This document shows, piece after piece, positions 37,025 to 49,779 of a stretch of DNA of 64,000 nt (positions are counted from its first letter, which is position 1; each line of letters opens with the position of its first letter). The stretch lies in the NCBI GenBank assembly GCA_022496805.1, contig CM040096.1, forward strand, positions 9,797,501 through 9,861,500, written 5' to 3'. The stretch comes from Pohlia nutans (lineage: Eukaryota > Streptophyta > Bryopsida > Bryales > Mniaceae). The notes beneath the pieces are model-generated. The model was not told the DNA's origin, did no database searches, and saw nothing but the letters and a program-made list of their open reading frames with translations. The translations under genes and the position numbers were made by a program.

Positions 37025-37834
37025 TTAACCTTTAAATGCCTTGAGGTTTTGGGCAATACCTAAATGTATTATAAAATGAGCTTTTTGAGCTTCAACTCTA
37101 AAGACTATATGTAAAACATTCTTATTAGAAGACATTTGTACAATTGAATTTGAAACAAAATGCTTAGAGTTTTTTGAAATAAATTCATAAAAAAAGAACT
37201 TTGAAAGTTCACTAAAATTACAATTTTAATACTCTCATCTTATGATTCATTACGATTGGTTGAAGTCATTATGCTTCAATAGTGGTGAAGTTGTTCACTT
37301 GAAGTTTATTATGGTCTGATGGAGGTGTATTGAAATCTCTTTGTAAGCGATCAAAAGATAATTTTATAAATTGAAATATTGCACATTATGCAAAAGGTGA
37401 TTCAATGTTGTAGATTATGCTCTTTTGGCCAATCATTCCAAAATTCATAAGATAATGAGTATTTTTGTATTTTTTAGATAATTAAAATGATATTCTTTTT
37501 TAAAATCAAATTTAGACATATTTCGACACTATTACTTAATCCAACCGTATGGACGTCATGGAAAAATTATCATCTTTACAACTTTCATTTGTATATGAGT
37601 CTCGAAGGATGGATTTAGTGCGCATTTTATAACTCAAAACCTTGGATTTTTTTTTTTCGAAATGGAAGGATTTAGTAAATTCAATTTTGATCTTTTTCCT
37701 AATCTGACTTCATATACGTAAAGGTAACTACCTGAAAAATCCATGTAAAAAACGACATTGCAAAAATCCTTTAGTCCATGAGGAAAGTGACAACAATCAT
37801 ATTCATTGTCCAACATGGATGGTTAGGTAGTTAA
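37025..37834. mobile_element. TTAA-family element in inverted orientation, ~810 bp
   Basis: Its left end, TTAACCTTTAAATGCCTTG followed by GGGCAATACC, matches the right end of 36282-36831 in reverse orientation. Its other border is the TTAA at 37831-37834, which the next element also uses. Confidence 0.5.
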
Positions 37835-38378
37835 CCTCTAAGTGACCGATCAACCATTTTCTAGTCGCAGCCCAAACAACACTGACTGCCCATGGTCACA
37901 AAATGAATTTTTTTGATTTTTGATGTTTTGTCGAAATTGGGGGTAGAGATCATGTTCTAGTGTTGTTTGATGCATTTCATTTGCAATATTGAGGTTCACT
38001 AAGGAATTTTTCAAAGTCAAAGACCTCAATATTGTCCTAGTGTTATAAAACTTTCTATTTTGGGAAAGAGATGATGTTCTCTCCTTTGAAAATTTTGGCT
38101 TTTTTAATTTTAGAATAGAATGTCTAGTTTCAACCAATCATACTAGATTTCAAATTCTAAAAATAAAAATTATTATTTTGGTGAATATTAAAAGGTAGAT
38201 GCTTTTAAATTCAATAAATGAGTATCTAAAACTATTTTTGGAAGTTTGACCGTACAAATATTACTAAACATCATGCTTCTCATTTTCTCTTTTGGACCAA
38301 ATTTCATCAAAGTTGTAGAAGTAACATTTTATAACACATCTAGGTTTTTCCCATACCCCTGTGTCATTGAGGGGTTAA
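37831..38378. mobile_element. TTAA-family element, 548 bp
   Basis: Left end TTAACCTCTAAGTGACC; right end CATACCCCTGTGTCATTG then AGGGGTTAA. Homologous to 36282-36831 (shared ACCTCAA(C/T)ATTGTC and ATAACACATCTA blocks). Confidence 0.65.
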
Positions 38379-41300
38379 GGGTTAATTGCATACCCAACGT
38401 AAAGAGATGTAGTTTTGAGGTTTATTCTTGATGCCTCTTATTGGAGGCAGATTCAATAATACAAACCTAAATTGTCTACAAAGCTTCTATATATATGAAT
38501 TGCCAAGCTCTTGAATAAGAAATATAGGAAAATAAATTCAATCTAAATAGTTATTTTATTTTACAAATTACTGAGGTGAAAAATATATAGTTAGCCATTG
38601 ATTATCAGAAAAAATAATTTAAATGTACTTATTTGAAACATCTTGTAGTATATGGAAAAAATCAGAAAATTTCATTACATTCAATTATACACAAGAACTC
38701 ATTATTTTAAAAATGGATCAATGTAAAAGTGATATTTTGTCTTTTTTAATTTTTTATATTCGTCAACCATATTTTTGAGCTAGATGATTTCCATTGAATC
38801 GAGTTTAATCAAGTTTAATGGGCTCTGTCTTTTAGACATGGATTATTCAGTGTGTTTAAAAAATAAAAATAAAACACCTTCTGCTAAAATAACTCTTTTT
38901 TACACTATTAGGTTCTGGTTTGGGATATTTTGGAATAGTTAAAAATAACTTTGGAATGATTTTGGAATAGTTTTAAAAAGAATTGACATCTTATTTTTAT
39001 TTTTAAAATGGACTTTTTTGTGAGTTTGGAGAAAAGAAAATTGTGAAGAAAAAACAAAAAAAACTACTATTAGGGCCCTTTGTATCTACATTTGTGGTTT
39101 AATTTTAAATCTAAATGGTTCTCAAATTTTTTTAGATATATTTTATAGATAAAAATAAAAATAAATGTTTTTTATTTTAATGATAAAACTAAAGATTAAG
39201 TGTGAATATTTTCATATATTATTATATTCATATTAACAAGCAATCTTTTAGTCAACTAGAGAGAAATGAGTAATTTTGATGGCTTCAACAAACTTGGTTG
39301 AATCAGGAAATTGAAAACCCAAAGTGAAGTTTACATAATTGGATTATATATCAGATTAGAAATTGCAAGCAATTTGGAATACAATGAAAACTTCATTTTA
39401 TTCATATATATAGCCCTCAAAAGTTGAGCACATTATAGAGTGGGTCATGCCTCATAAGCTAAGTTTAGACTGAATCATGTCATGTCAATGACTCAATTCA
39501 ATGCAAATTGGAATCTCATGTAGATTGTATAGTTTGCTGAATGTTGAGTCTAATTGAAGGACGGACGAGGCGGTTTTGAAAGAGGTGTTCTCACGGTAGG
39601 GCAACGATTTTGCATATGAGGCAAATGTACAACATGTAAAGCACTTGCGATTACTACGTCATTATTTATATCTAATAATTACGGGATTTCTTTTAATATA
39701 TTAAATATGGAATCCTTCTAGAATATTTTCATAATATTTAGAATCTTTTGGAATATTTCCATAATCATTCTAGAATCTTTTGGAATATTCTTGAATTTTT
39801 TTGAACCTCTTTACACATCTACGGCATAACAACACATTGTTTTTACACATTTGGATCCAAATTCTATAAACAATTGTTTTGAAATAATTTCTATCAAAAG
39901 CTTTTCATATTTCTATAATCCATATTTCGAGAATTATTTTTATTTGCATTTTAATGACCACCAAAATTTACGGAATAAAAAAAAACCGACAAACCCAACC
40001 TATAACTACATATTTTGGCCGCTCTACCGTGAAAACACTCTAAATAGGATTAACTTTTAAATGTCTGTGTGCACCAAAGTATCTATTTTCATATCTCACT
40101 AGTTCTCTAAAGCATAACCACTATGGTAAATTCCAAGTCCAATAGGCCGACCTGAAGAACTCTCACAAAATAATATCCCATGAACAACTGATCATATTGG
40201 GGTTCTACAAGTTGCTATGAGTTCCATAGATGCCAAGTTTTGGCCATGCCAAGCAGCAGTTTTGTTCAAGTACATCCAGATTCAATATGGCAAAAGTCAC
40301 CCATCAAACTCTCTCTGATTGACTTAGAGATTGCTTGTTAATATATTATCATATTAATTTAGAAAAGGTAAATTTCAACACAAATTGATTAGTGGGCTTC
40401 GCACATCGACCACTGGCGTGCGTTTGCATTGATATATTGTTGTTTGAAATTTTACATAGAGTACCTTATACTTATTTATTTAAACATTTGTACTAAGCTT
40501 GTGCTGGTTGTTCAAAGTTCAAGTTTATATAGTTTATTGAAATTTAAAACAAAACATATATCAAATAAAAAACCACATGTCAAACTCTTGAAGATGTGTC
40601 CATTGATGGCTTAGAATTCTAAGTAATTTTTAATTTTTAAATCGCAAATAAAAATACCTCTCGTTAAAAATTTGTCTCTAACTCCAAGTTCACTCCTAAA
40701 GATTATAAAAACTATCAAATAAAAATCCTCCTTTCAGATTCTTGAACATATGTCAAGACCCTAAGTATAAAATAAAATTAAAAAATCAAAAAACCTCCCC
40801 TTTAAAGTTGTCTCCATCTCTACGTAGACTTTCCGAGAATATGAATTACCAACTAAAGAACGTGTCTTGATAAATGTTTTAACATAAAAGTAATAGACTA
40901 CAAATAAACATGAATTCTATGTGGAATTGTCTTGATTTCTCACTTTTATATATTACATCTCTATCAAAAGAAAGATTCTTTATAAAATAGGACGTCTTTT
41001 ATATTAAACAAAAGACTAATAAATTTCATGTGCAATTGTCTTGTTGATCATATGGATACCAAAAACACCCTCCTCCAATGTATAACTAGATGCAACAATT
41101 GACATTTGATGATGCGAGAATACCGTTCATTTATAATGCCATGAATTCTATATAGACAAATTTTTGTTTCCAATGTAAATTCAATTGTGTTCTATTCAAC
41201 TTTGCTTACGTAATTCATTTATTAAATTTATTATTTTCAATTTGTACACTTAGAGTGTATCTAGTAGCACACTTAAGGAATGATTTTTCTAATTTCTATG

Positions 41301-42289
41301 GTACTCTAATTATGGCTATGAGTAAGTATGGTACTAGTTGCAAGCACATACACTAATTTTAATAACTTGGAATTTACGGCAATTGAAATTTCTACTATGT
41401 GATACTAATTGCCATTAATCTATGTCTTTAACTCCTCTTTGTATCAAAATTAGTGTGTTTTTATAAAATTTGAAAATTGAAAGATTTCAAATCATTTAAT
41501 TTAAAGAAATTGATTCTTGTATGTGAAATCGTACATAAAGGAAAATTTCATACAAGTCAATTTTCACCTCACAAAATGAAGTCTACAATTGGTATACGAG
41601 CATCTTAGTAAGAATTCTTCTAAAAATCCAACAAATTCTTTAACCCTTAAATGTCGGGGGGAGGGGGGATGTAAAGCTTTTAAAGGGCTGCAATGCACAT
41701 GCAAACCTAAAATATAAAATATAAAATAATATATACCTATATATATAATATTAAATTAAATAAAAAAATCTTAAATAGATTTCATGTAGCCAAAGTTTGC
41801 CCACATCAGATTCAATATTAATTTTTTAATAAATTTAAATACATTTTTTATTTTAAAAATATTATATATATATGTATACGTATATATAATTTTTCACAAA
41901 TTAATTGATTTCTTTGCATACGGTTTAGGCAGCCTTGTAGAGGCCTCAAATTTCTTCTAATGCCCCATCCTAAACTGCCTCATTTTGGTTATTTTCGTTG
42001 ATGATTTGTGAATGCTTTTCAAAACCTTTTATCACATTTCAACTATAAGATCTTGTACTCCTAATTCATCTCTAATACTCTATTTTTTTAATTATAAGAA
42101 AAAATAATTAAAACATGTCAACCAATATCAAAGTTTACAAATAGTATCACACTCACTAATTTTATGTCAAATTTAAAAATTATGGTGTCACACACACTAA
42201 TTTCTTGTGACACTAATTGTCCACACACACTAATAGCCATAATTAGTGTAGTTGTATGACATCCATATAAAATATTTGGTATCCATGTA
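38379..42289. other. AT-rich spacer without a supported gene
   Basis: About 3.9 kb with only short random frames. A few short tandem duplications of TTCTAGAAT(C/A)TTTTGGAAT are near 39717-39795. One TTAA-family end (TTAACCCTTAAATGTCGG) starts near 41639 without a clear partner. Confidence 0.55.
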
Positions 42290-43085
42290 ACATATTTGGT
42301 ATCCATATGTAAAATATTTTTAATTTGGTATCCATATGTAAAGTATTTTTAATTTGGTTTGGGTTTTGTGTTTTGTTTGATTTGGATTTAAATTTTGTGT
42401 TTGATTTGAATTAGTATGAATTTGATGTACATTTGATTTGGTTTGCTTTGATTTGGTGTGGATTTGAATTTAGATTTTAAGACTTGATTAAAGATTTTGT
42501 TTTACATTTTCTAGTTTGTATTTGATTTTGATTAACTTTTGTGTCTTCGATTTGCCTTGGATTTGGCTTGAAATTTTTTGTTGGATTTAATTTTGGTTTT
42601 ATGCTTGATTTGTTTTGGATTTAAATTTTGTGATTAATTTGGATTAGTTTCGTTTGATTTTGACCTGGATTTGGTTTAGTTTGGTTTTCATGTGCACTTA
42701 GTTTGGTTTTATCTTGATGTCGATTTGGTTTAGTTTGGTTTATATGTGAATTTCGTTTGGTTTAGTTTTCATGTGATCTTAGTTTTATATGGATTTGATA
42801 TAGTTTGGTTTTCATATGAACTTGGCTTTTTTGTTGTTGTGTTTGGTTTTCATGTAAACTTGGTTTGGTTTGAGTTTTATGTGAACTTGGTTTAGATTGG
42901 ATTTCATGGGAATTTGGTTTGTTTTAAATGTGGATAAGGTTCTGTTTGGATGTAGATATGATATCATTTGGATGTGGATATGGTTTGCTTTGAATGTGAA
43001 TATGTTTTGGTTTGGATGTAGATATGGTTTGATTTGGATGTGGGTATGGTTTACTTTGATGTGGATATGGTTTAGATTGAACGTA
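42290..43085. repeat. Strand-asymmetric T/G-rich degenerate repeat
   Basis: About 800 bp in which the + strand has very little C and is built from variants of TTTGGTTT, GGATTTG and GGATATGGTTTG. The phrase GATGTGGATATGGTTTG recurs near 42970-43070. It looks like a decayed short-unit satellite. Frames through it encode repeats and are not taken as genes. Confidence 0.65.
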
Positions 43086-45420
43086 CATAGAGTTCGGTGC
43101 AGAGTAATCTTTTTGGATTCGAGATCATTATCTTTACAAAACTAATCACACTACATCCACTCATGTATAAACCGAGTGGGTTGAGTGATTGATATTGACG
43201 AATAGAGTGTTTTTTTGGGCTCGATGCAATTATTTTTCACGTGGTTGATCACATCACTATTATTAAATTGATTTAAGTTTGGTAATTAATAATGACGTGT
43301 AAAGCGATTTTGCAATTGAGGGAGTTATCTTCACATTTTCACATAATTGAGTTTTAAACATACATGTATGTGAGATCAATGTTCAAACCAAATTGTCAAT
43401 GATAATCCTTTGCATGATATATTTAAATAAAATTTAAGTAACCTGAGATATGAAATGAATGTTGTAAATATATTGACTTCGGGATTATGACGTTGCAAAC
43501 TTGACTGGAACGTTGTAATTAAATTATATTAACGTGATAAATGAGATTGCACATTTTGAATGGATGTACTCGGCATAATTTTCATCTAGTCTTGTAGTCA
43601 CTTTGACACTGTGTTCTGCAAAATACTTAAATGATTTTATTATTATTTTGAGATGATTTATTAAAAAAAAATAGTAAGATGTTTTAAAGTTGAAAATCAA
43701 CATAAATATAGTAGAGATAACACTAAAAATATTTAAATAGAAAGAAAGAAACTATTCAATTCAAATGTGGATTTTTCTTCCTTCATTTTAGTACATTAAT
43801 ATTGTAATTTATTGTTTGCTATGAAGAATAGATATTTACTCATACAAATGAAAATTTAATTCAAATTTTAACATAAGACTGTTGTAAAATTGACCACAAG
43901 ACTAATTGAAAATTGTCAAAACTTTATTCATTCAATGGAATATTGAACTATCGTTATAGTTAATTAATAAAATTATTATAAATGAGATTTTCTAAATCTA
44001 GTTTTGATAAATGTATATAAGATCTTATGTCAAAATTGTGTTGTATCATTATGAGCGGTTGGAATATGATTATGAGATAATTTAATGAGGATACTTAACA
44101 AATTATTGCACTATGTTACAAAAGTTGTCTAAGAAAAATAAAATCTTAATGGTTTTATGAGCAAGGCTTGAGCAAAAAGATTTTGAATATTAAAAAATTA
44201 TTTTTCATCACATCAAGTTCTTAGTAGGAATGGTGAACTTATGAATTCATTTATAAATGATTTGTAGTCCTTTGTATGAGACATCAATTTATCCCTTCGT
44301 AATTACGGTGGTAATTTTTTTGGGTATTTTGTCAACTTTTTAAGTATATATTATTCTAAAATGAGAAATTATTATATATAGTTGAATTTGTAGTGAAATA
44401 ACCAAATAAATAATATTTAACATATTTTTGTTAGTAAAGAATACTGCAAAATTACAATAAAATAGGAAGATATTTGAATAAGTTTTCATGTGAAATTTGA
44501 CAATTCTATAATTAGTTGTCAAAAAAAAAATTGCAGACACTCCAACACATGGTTATCAAGATTTTTATTATAATGTGGAATGTCCTTTAAAATTAATTAT
44601 GTAATAGGGGCTAGAAACTATATTTAGTAACAATATATAATAACAAGTATTTCAAACAAGAGATAAAACTCAATTCAAAAAATACAAAACACATTGTATA
44701 TTGACACATCTCAAATAAAAAATAACAATAATCTATGATTGATAGTTTTAACTGCTATTGTATTTCTTACATGATCCTGCGATAATATATTATCTTTGTA
44801 CGATGATTATTTCTAAATCCTATTTTTCTTGGTGTGAGGTACTGATTACTACGGCCACTCAAAATAAGTCGATTTTGTTTGTCGGCCGTTTTTAGCTGGC
44901 TAACTCGTCGGCTTTGGTTAGCATGTTGGCTTTATTTGAAAAAACACCTAAAAAACTGAAGATACGCTGCTGCACACCCTCGTTGTTCACATTCTGCTGC
45001 TCATTGTAAGTTTCTTTCATCAGCCCTCCGTCCACCATCTCCATTATCTCCTTTCTCTATAAGAACATATTTTTTTTAATTATGTTTTTAAAATTTCAAT
45101 AAACACCGCTATTTCACTTAAGCTCTCAAAATCACATACGAAGGTGACCTCTCTTTCATTGTCATAAGAAGAATGAAGGGTTCTTGTGATATATATGAAG
45201 AACAACTCACCAAAAGACTTTGTTAAAAAATGTCGTTTTTTTTTACTAATTTTTTTTCATGTTCGTTATGATTCGTGACAAGAATTTGGAAAAAAAAACA
45301 TCAATTCATCAGTAGGTGAGTTTCATTTGTAGATTTAAAAAAATTTCAACAATGAATTTAAGATTTTAAGGTAAAAAAATTCTTTCTAAACCATGCTTTT
45401 ATTGATCCATTTGCGTGCTC
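43086..45420. other. AT-rich spacer
   Basis: No gene, RNA gene or clear mobile element seen. Frames are short. Confidence 0.5.
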
Positions 45421-45433
45421 TATAGGTATTCAG

Positions 45434-46010
45434 GTCCCGTTAAACACACAAAAAACGCGTAGAGCTATGGGTCGACCTCGAGGGGCTCTCACGGAGGCTT
45501 CTAACAGGAGAGAGATTACAGTCTTCTTGCGGGAACGAGATTCAGTCTTCCGTGTGCCTGGGTTCTTCGTGGAATTTTCTAGTGACACCACTGGCCAGAT
45601 TCACTATTATTGAGCCAGAAATAAAACACTTGTAGGCCCAAAATGGACCCTCCAGTAGGATTGCTTGCATTTGGACCTTGAAAAACACTGCTAGGATGAT
45701 ACAGAGCTAGTTGTCGATTATACGGGTTTCACGACAGCTCTTTGAACACTTAAAGATCTCGTTTAAGGCCCTTAAGTGGGTTTGTTTAGCTTTTCGGTCT
45801 TTAAAAGCACCGCTAAGAACTAGGGATCTCAGGGAGTATATGGAAATCCCAAAACATTTTAGAGTCCCGTTTGGGTCTACCAAGTGAGCTGATTTTGTTT
45901 TTGAGGTGCATCGCTAGGAACGCATGGAGTTAGAAGTCGATACCGGGGTTCTCGCGACAACTCTTAAAGCACTTCGGGACTCAATTTGTAGCCTTCGGAA
46001 GTGAACTGCA
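45434..46010. repeat. Degenerate ~115-bp tandem repeat, GC-richer island
   Basis: Three or more diverged units, each carrying GCTA(G/A)GA followed by GGAGTT or GGGATCT, an (A/G)TCGAT-like motif, a CGGG(T/G)TT then ACGACA/GCGACA stretch, and AAGCACTT then a CTCGTTT/CCCGTTT stretch (near 45470, 45690, 45815 and 45910). No open frame spans it. Confidence 0.5.
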
Positions 46011-46454
46011 TATTTATTTTCTTGATGACTGGGTCGTCATGGGGGCATTGTCATTGTTGAGACTAAATTATACTATGTTATGGCATGTTTATTGAATATC
46101 GATATGTAAATTGTCGATACGCTACTCTTATACGTAAGTACTTGAACTTATTACCATGACGCCTAATGTGGTGTTCGAGTATATAGAGTATGATTGGTGA
46201 ATTATGAACGAGGACTTATAAACGCTCAAGCTCTAAATGATTGAGTTTTCAGTGATGTTGAATAGATACTAATCAAAACTGGTAAGGGTGATTAATGTGA
46301 TATTGTGTCTTACTTTATCGTTGATTGCATTTTTTTTCATTCAAGTGGAGAGCGATAACTCGAACTACATTGTGCAGAGGGAGTTGATTATGACATGAAT
46401 TCCGCACAACTTACTTGATCATGTTTTGTGAGACATCAATTCGGCGTTTGGTGT

Positions 46455-46670
46455 TCATAAAACCGGGCTTCCAAGTGGTTTTAAAGTCCACGTGAGGCCC
46501 GGGATACACCCCTAGGCCCACGAGGTCCTAGCGATGCGGCCCATAGTGGGACTACAAATTCAGCCCACTTGGGGTCCCAAACCGGGCCCCCAAATGTTCA
46601 CGTAGAGCCCCCTGGGTCCACCTTAAGGCCCACGAGGTCCTAGTGGTGCATCCCGAGGTAGGAATACAAA
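46455..46670. repeat. Two-copy GC-rich repeat (~130 bp units)
   Basis: CCTAGGCCCACGAGGTCCTA near 46513 recurs as TAAGGCCCACGAGGTCCTA near 46625, each followed by G(C/T)G(A/G)TGC then a CCC block. Preceding halves also match (ACCGGGC, CACGT(G/A)(A/G)AG). Structure is similar in style to 45434-46010. Confidence 0.55.
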
Positions 46671-47139
46671 CTTAACGTAGTAATTGATAAATAAATGCAT
46701 AGTCTTAAAGAAAATGTTTATCTGACGGAAGAAGATTTGTTGTTCGTAGCTCTTAGACTCCGCAGAGGCGAGTTCTTCCACGACAGCAAATTAATTCCCC
46801 TTCTAAATTCTTGTCACAAACAAAATCAAACAAGAACAATAACTAGTTTAGAAAGAATGATAATTTTTTCACAATGTGCTTTAACCAATTTTTTTTTTAA
46901 GTATATATATGAAGGCACTTCATTTCCCACATCACAATGAAGATGAAGTTCTTGAAGGTCTGATGTGAGAACAATTTAGACTTAGTGAATGATTTTGACA
47001 TTTTTAAAAAAGAAAACAGTGCCTTTATGTTGTAGTACAAAGTCTTAAAAGTTTAGAAGAGGAGAAGGAGGAAAGTAGGCTTACTCTAAAGGCTAAATGA
47101 GGAAGAGAGTGCGTGGCCGCGCACCCTCAAGCCTTTGTA

Positions 47140-47370
47140 TGAGTGAGTGAGGGTGGTCAACCCAAAAGGCTGACCGCCTTTGCAGCTAGCCCGCCGCACT
47201 CAAGGCAGGCCAGCTGGCTATAGCTAGCTTGCTATAGCCGCCGGCTACGACAAACTGGCTTTAGCTAGCTAGCAATAGTTAGCTCACAAGCTGGTTTTTA
47301 ATGGCAAGCTTGTGAGCCGGCTAAAATCAACTTGTATGCTGGCTCAAGCCAGCTTGCAAGCTGGCTTGGT
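47140..47370. repeat. Cluster of short palindromes (AGCT/GCTAGC-rich)
   Basis: Includes GGCCAGCTGGC, CTATAGCTAGCTTGCTATAG and a perfect 24-bp palindrome at 47345-47368 with half-site CAAGCCAGCTTG. It is GC-rich inside an AT-rich region. The function is unknown. Confidence 0.5.
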
Positions 47371-47499
47371 TGTTTTTTTATTTTTTATTATCATTATTAT
47401 TATTATAATAATATAAGTTATTTGTAGATTTTTGCAGTTTTTTTTTTAAATTATTGAATTTTTTTTGTTCGAATTAATGGGACTTTACTGTTTTTAAAC

Positions 47500-47660
47500 T
47501 ATATTTACTGTTTTTTTTTTTTTTTTTACTGTTTTTGCTGTTTTTTTATTGTTTTGACCGTTTTGAATGTTTTTGAATTTTTTTAACTTTTTTTTGTCCT
47601 GTTTTTACTGTTATACGGTTTTGTATTGTTTTTTACTGTTTTTTTTTTACCCTTTCCATC
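47500..47660. repeat. T-rich TTTTTACTGTTTTT microsatellite-like tract
   Basis: Repeated TTTTACTGTTTTT units with long T runs. The same unit, in better order, makes up the arrays inside the CACTA element at 55940-58163. Confidence 0.65.
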
Positions 47661-47825
47661 TTTAATGTGTTTTTTAGTTTTTTAGTTAGGCAATGAGTAT
47701 GTCAGTAGATTATAAGAATCATTATAGTATTAAAAACTCATAAAAAAATGCACTAAAGTATTTTGGGTCTTAGAAAGACACCCAAAAAATTATAAATGTT
47801 TTTCGTAATTTGTCAATAGGTGCTT

Positions 47826-48458
47826 TAATTTAGATCTGATGCAAATTCAGTTGCAGATCATAGTATGATGTTACTGTAGGCATTACGACGGCCTCTAATG
47901 TCTCACAAAATGTATTTACCGTAGCTTTCATTTGAAATGCAGCGTTCTGTTGCTGTAGCTTCTATTTAAAATGCATAATGTTCATGCCGTTGCGTCCCGA
48001 TATTATCGCCGTAAATTCCAAGACAGATTAGCGGGAGACCGAAGAACGTGGATTCACAAAGTTTTTGGACCAAAGGGTACATGATTCTTTGTGGAAGCAC
48101 GACATTAGAGACCGTCACTGAGGCTGTAGAGTTGTGTCAAGAGACGTTGTGTTCTCGACATTTTTCGGAAGTGATTGCTATCTCCTCATAACTTCAAATT
48201 CTAGAATTAGCGCGCACGACATGCTCAGAAACTGTCATTGAGAATTTGTGCTATAATTTAGATATAATGCAAGTTCAGTTGCAGATCACACTGTGATGAT
48301 ATTGTAGGCATTACGACGGCCCTTAATGTCCCACAAAATGTATTTACCGTAACTTCCATTTGAAATCCAAAGTTCTGTTGATGTTGCTTTCATTTAAAAT
48401 GCATAATGTTCATCTCGTTGCGTCTCAGTATTATTGCCGTAAATTCCGGGACAGATTA
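47826..48458. repeat. ~200-bp direct duplication with ~225-bp separation
   Basis: Copies at about 47826-48028 and 48255-48458 share CAGTTGCAGATCA, GTAGGCATTACGACGGCC, ACAAAATGTATTTACCGTA and AAAATGCATAATGTTCAT in the same order. Confidence 0.75.
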
Positions 48459-48756
48459 GTTCGACTCGAGCTGAATAAGTTCTAAGTACATAAATAATGA
48501 AGCCACTTGCCCATGTATGATTAGCTCGACTCAACCTAAAATGCACAAACTCCGGACCTGAATAATTCAGTAACCTTTCACTAGAGTGAGGATCATCTTC
48601 TAGTTTAGCTCGACGCGACTTAAATTGTATTAGATACCCAACTTAGTTTCAAGTAACTTAACTGAAATACCGGAGCCCCTAACTGTGGTTAATTTAGCTC
48701 GACCCAACTGTGAACCGTCGAGACGGTCCACTTTGGTGGTAAACCGTTACCGCTAT

Positions 48757-48845
48757 GATTTTGATGTATTTTATATTTTATATTGTTTTATATTTTATAT
48801 TTTATATTTTATATTGTTTTATATTATTTTATATTTTATATTGTC
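48757..48845. repeat. (TTTTATA)n microsatellite
   Basis: Alternating TTTTATA and TTGTTTTATA units over about 90 bp. Confidence 0.85.
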
Positions 48846-48939
48846 CGCTAACCGGGACATTTTAGCCAATTAGACTAATTCCCGATTTTGTGTGCATTTG
48901 ATTTGGTTTTGATTGCCCAATTTGAGGATTCCCTTTTGT

Positions 48940-49580
48940 CTAGGTAATTTTGGGTATTTATTTAATTCTAACTATTTAATCGTGGAACTTTGGGCGTTTG
49001 AGCCATTTGCCCTATTATTTTATTCTATTGTTTGGATCTAATATTGTGGCCTATTATTCTAATCCATTTATTTAGTCTAATTTATTAGTCCATTAGTTTA
49101 TTTCGCTCTATTCTTTTGGATTATTATTTTAGTCTTTTATTCGCCTATTGTTTTAGTCTACGGTTTTAGCCTATTGTTTCGGTCTTTTGTTTATTCTATT
49201 ATTTAGTCTACTATTTTAGCTCACTAATTTAGTCTATTGTTTTAGATTATTCTTTTTAGCCTTTTACTTTTATCTATTCCTTGGTCTATTGCTTTATTCT
49301 ATTATTCTATCTATCCTTTTATTCTATCTTTTTAGCCGATTATTTATTCTATCCTTTTAGCCTACGATTTATTCTATCTTTTTATCCTATTATTTATTCT
49401 ATTAATTTAGCCTATTATTTATTCTATGTTTTTTAGCCTATTTATTTAGTCTATTCTTTTATTCATTATTTTGGTCTATCGTTTAGCCTTTTACTTTTAT
49501 TATCCTTTTAGCTTATTGTTTACCCTATCCGTTTAGTCTATTATTTAATTCCATTATTTTAGTTGAGCATTTTAGTGTAT
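48940..49580. repeat. Degenerate TTTAGCCTATTATTTATTC repeat
   Basis: About 640 bp of variants of TTTAG(C/T)CTATT(A/G)TTTATTCTAT, with hardly any other sequence. No reading frame survives. Confidence 0.7.
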
Positions 49581-49779
49581 TATTTGAACCTATTGGAGCT
49601 AATTGACTTAGTGTTTCCCTTGTGAGTTAAGGGGGGAATTTTGGACTCCCGGTTAAGAGGGAGTTTAGTGGGTGATGGAACTAGGGTTCCATGGATAGCA
49701 ATTAGTGGATGAATTTCACTAGGTTGGATGGATGTAGTTTTGGATGGGATTTTGAATCCCACCCCTGTCGATGAGTTTG

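Noticed and set aside
42897..43145. Trp/Met-rich ORF beginning MDFMGIWFVLN
   Set aside because: It is a reading frame of the T/G-rich GGATATGG repeat, not a gene.
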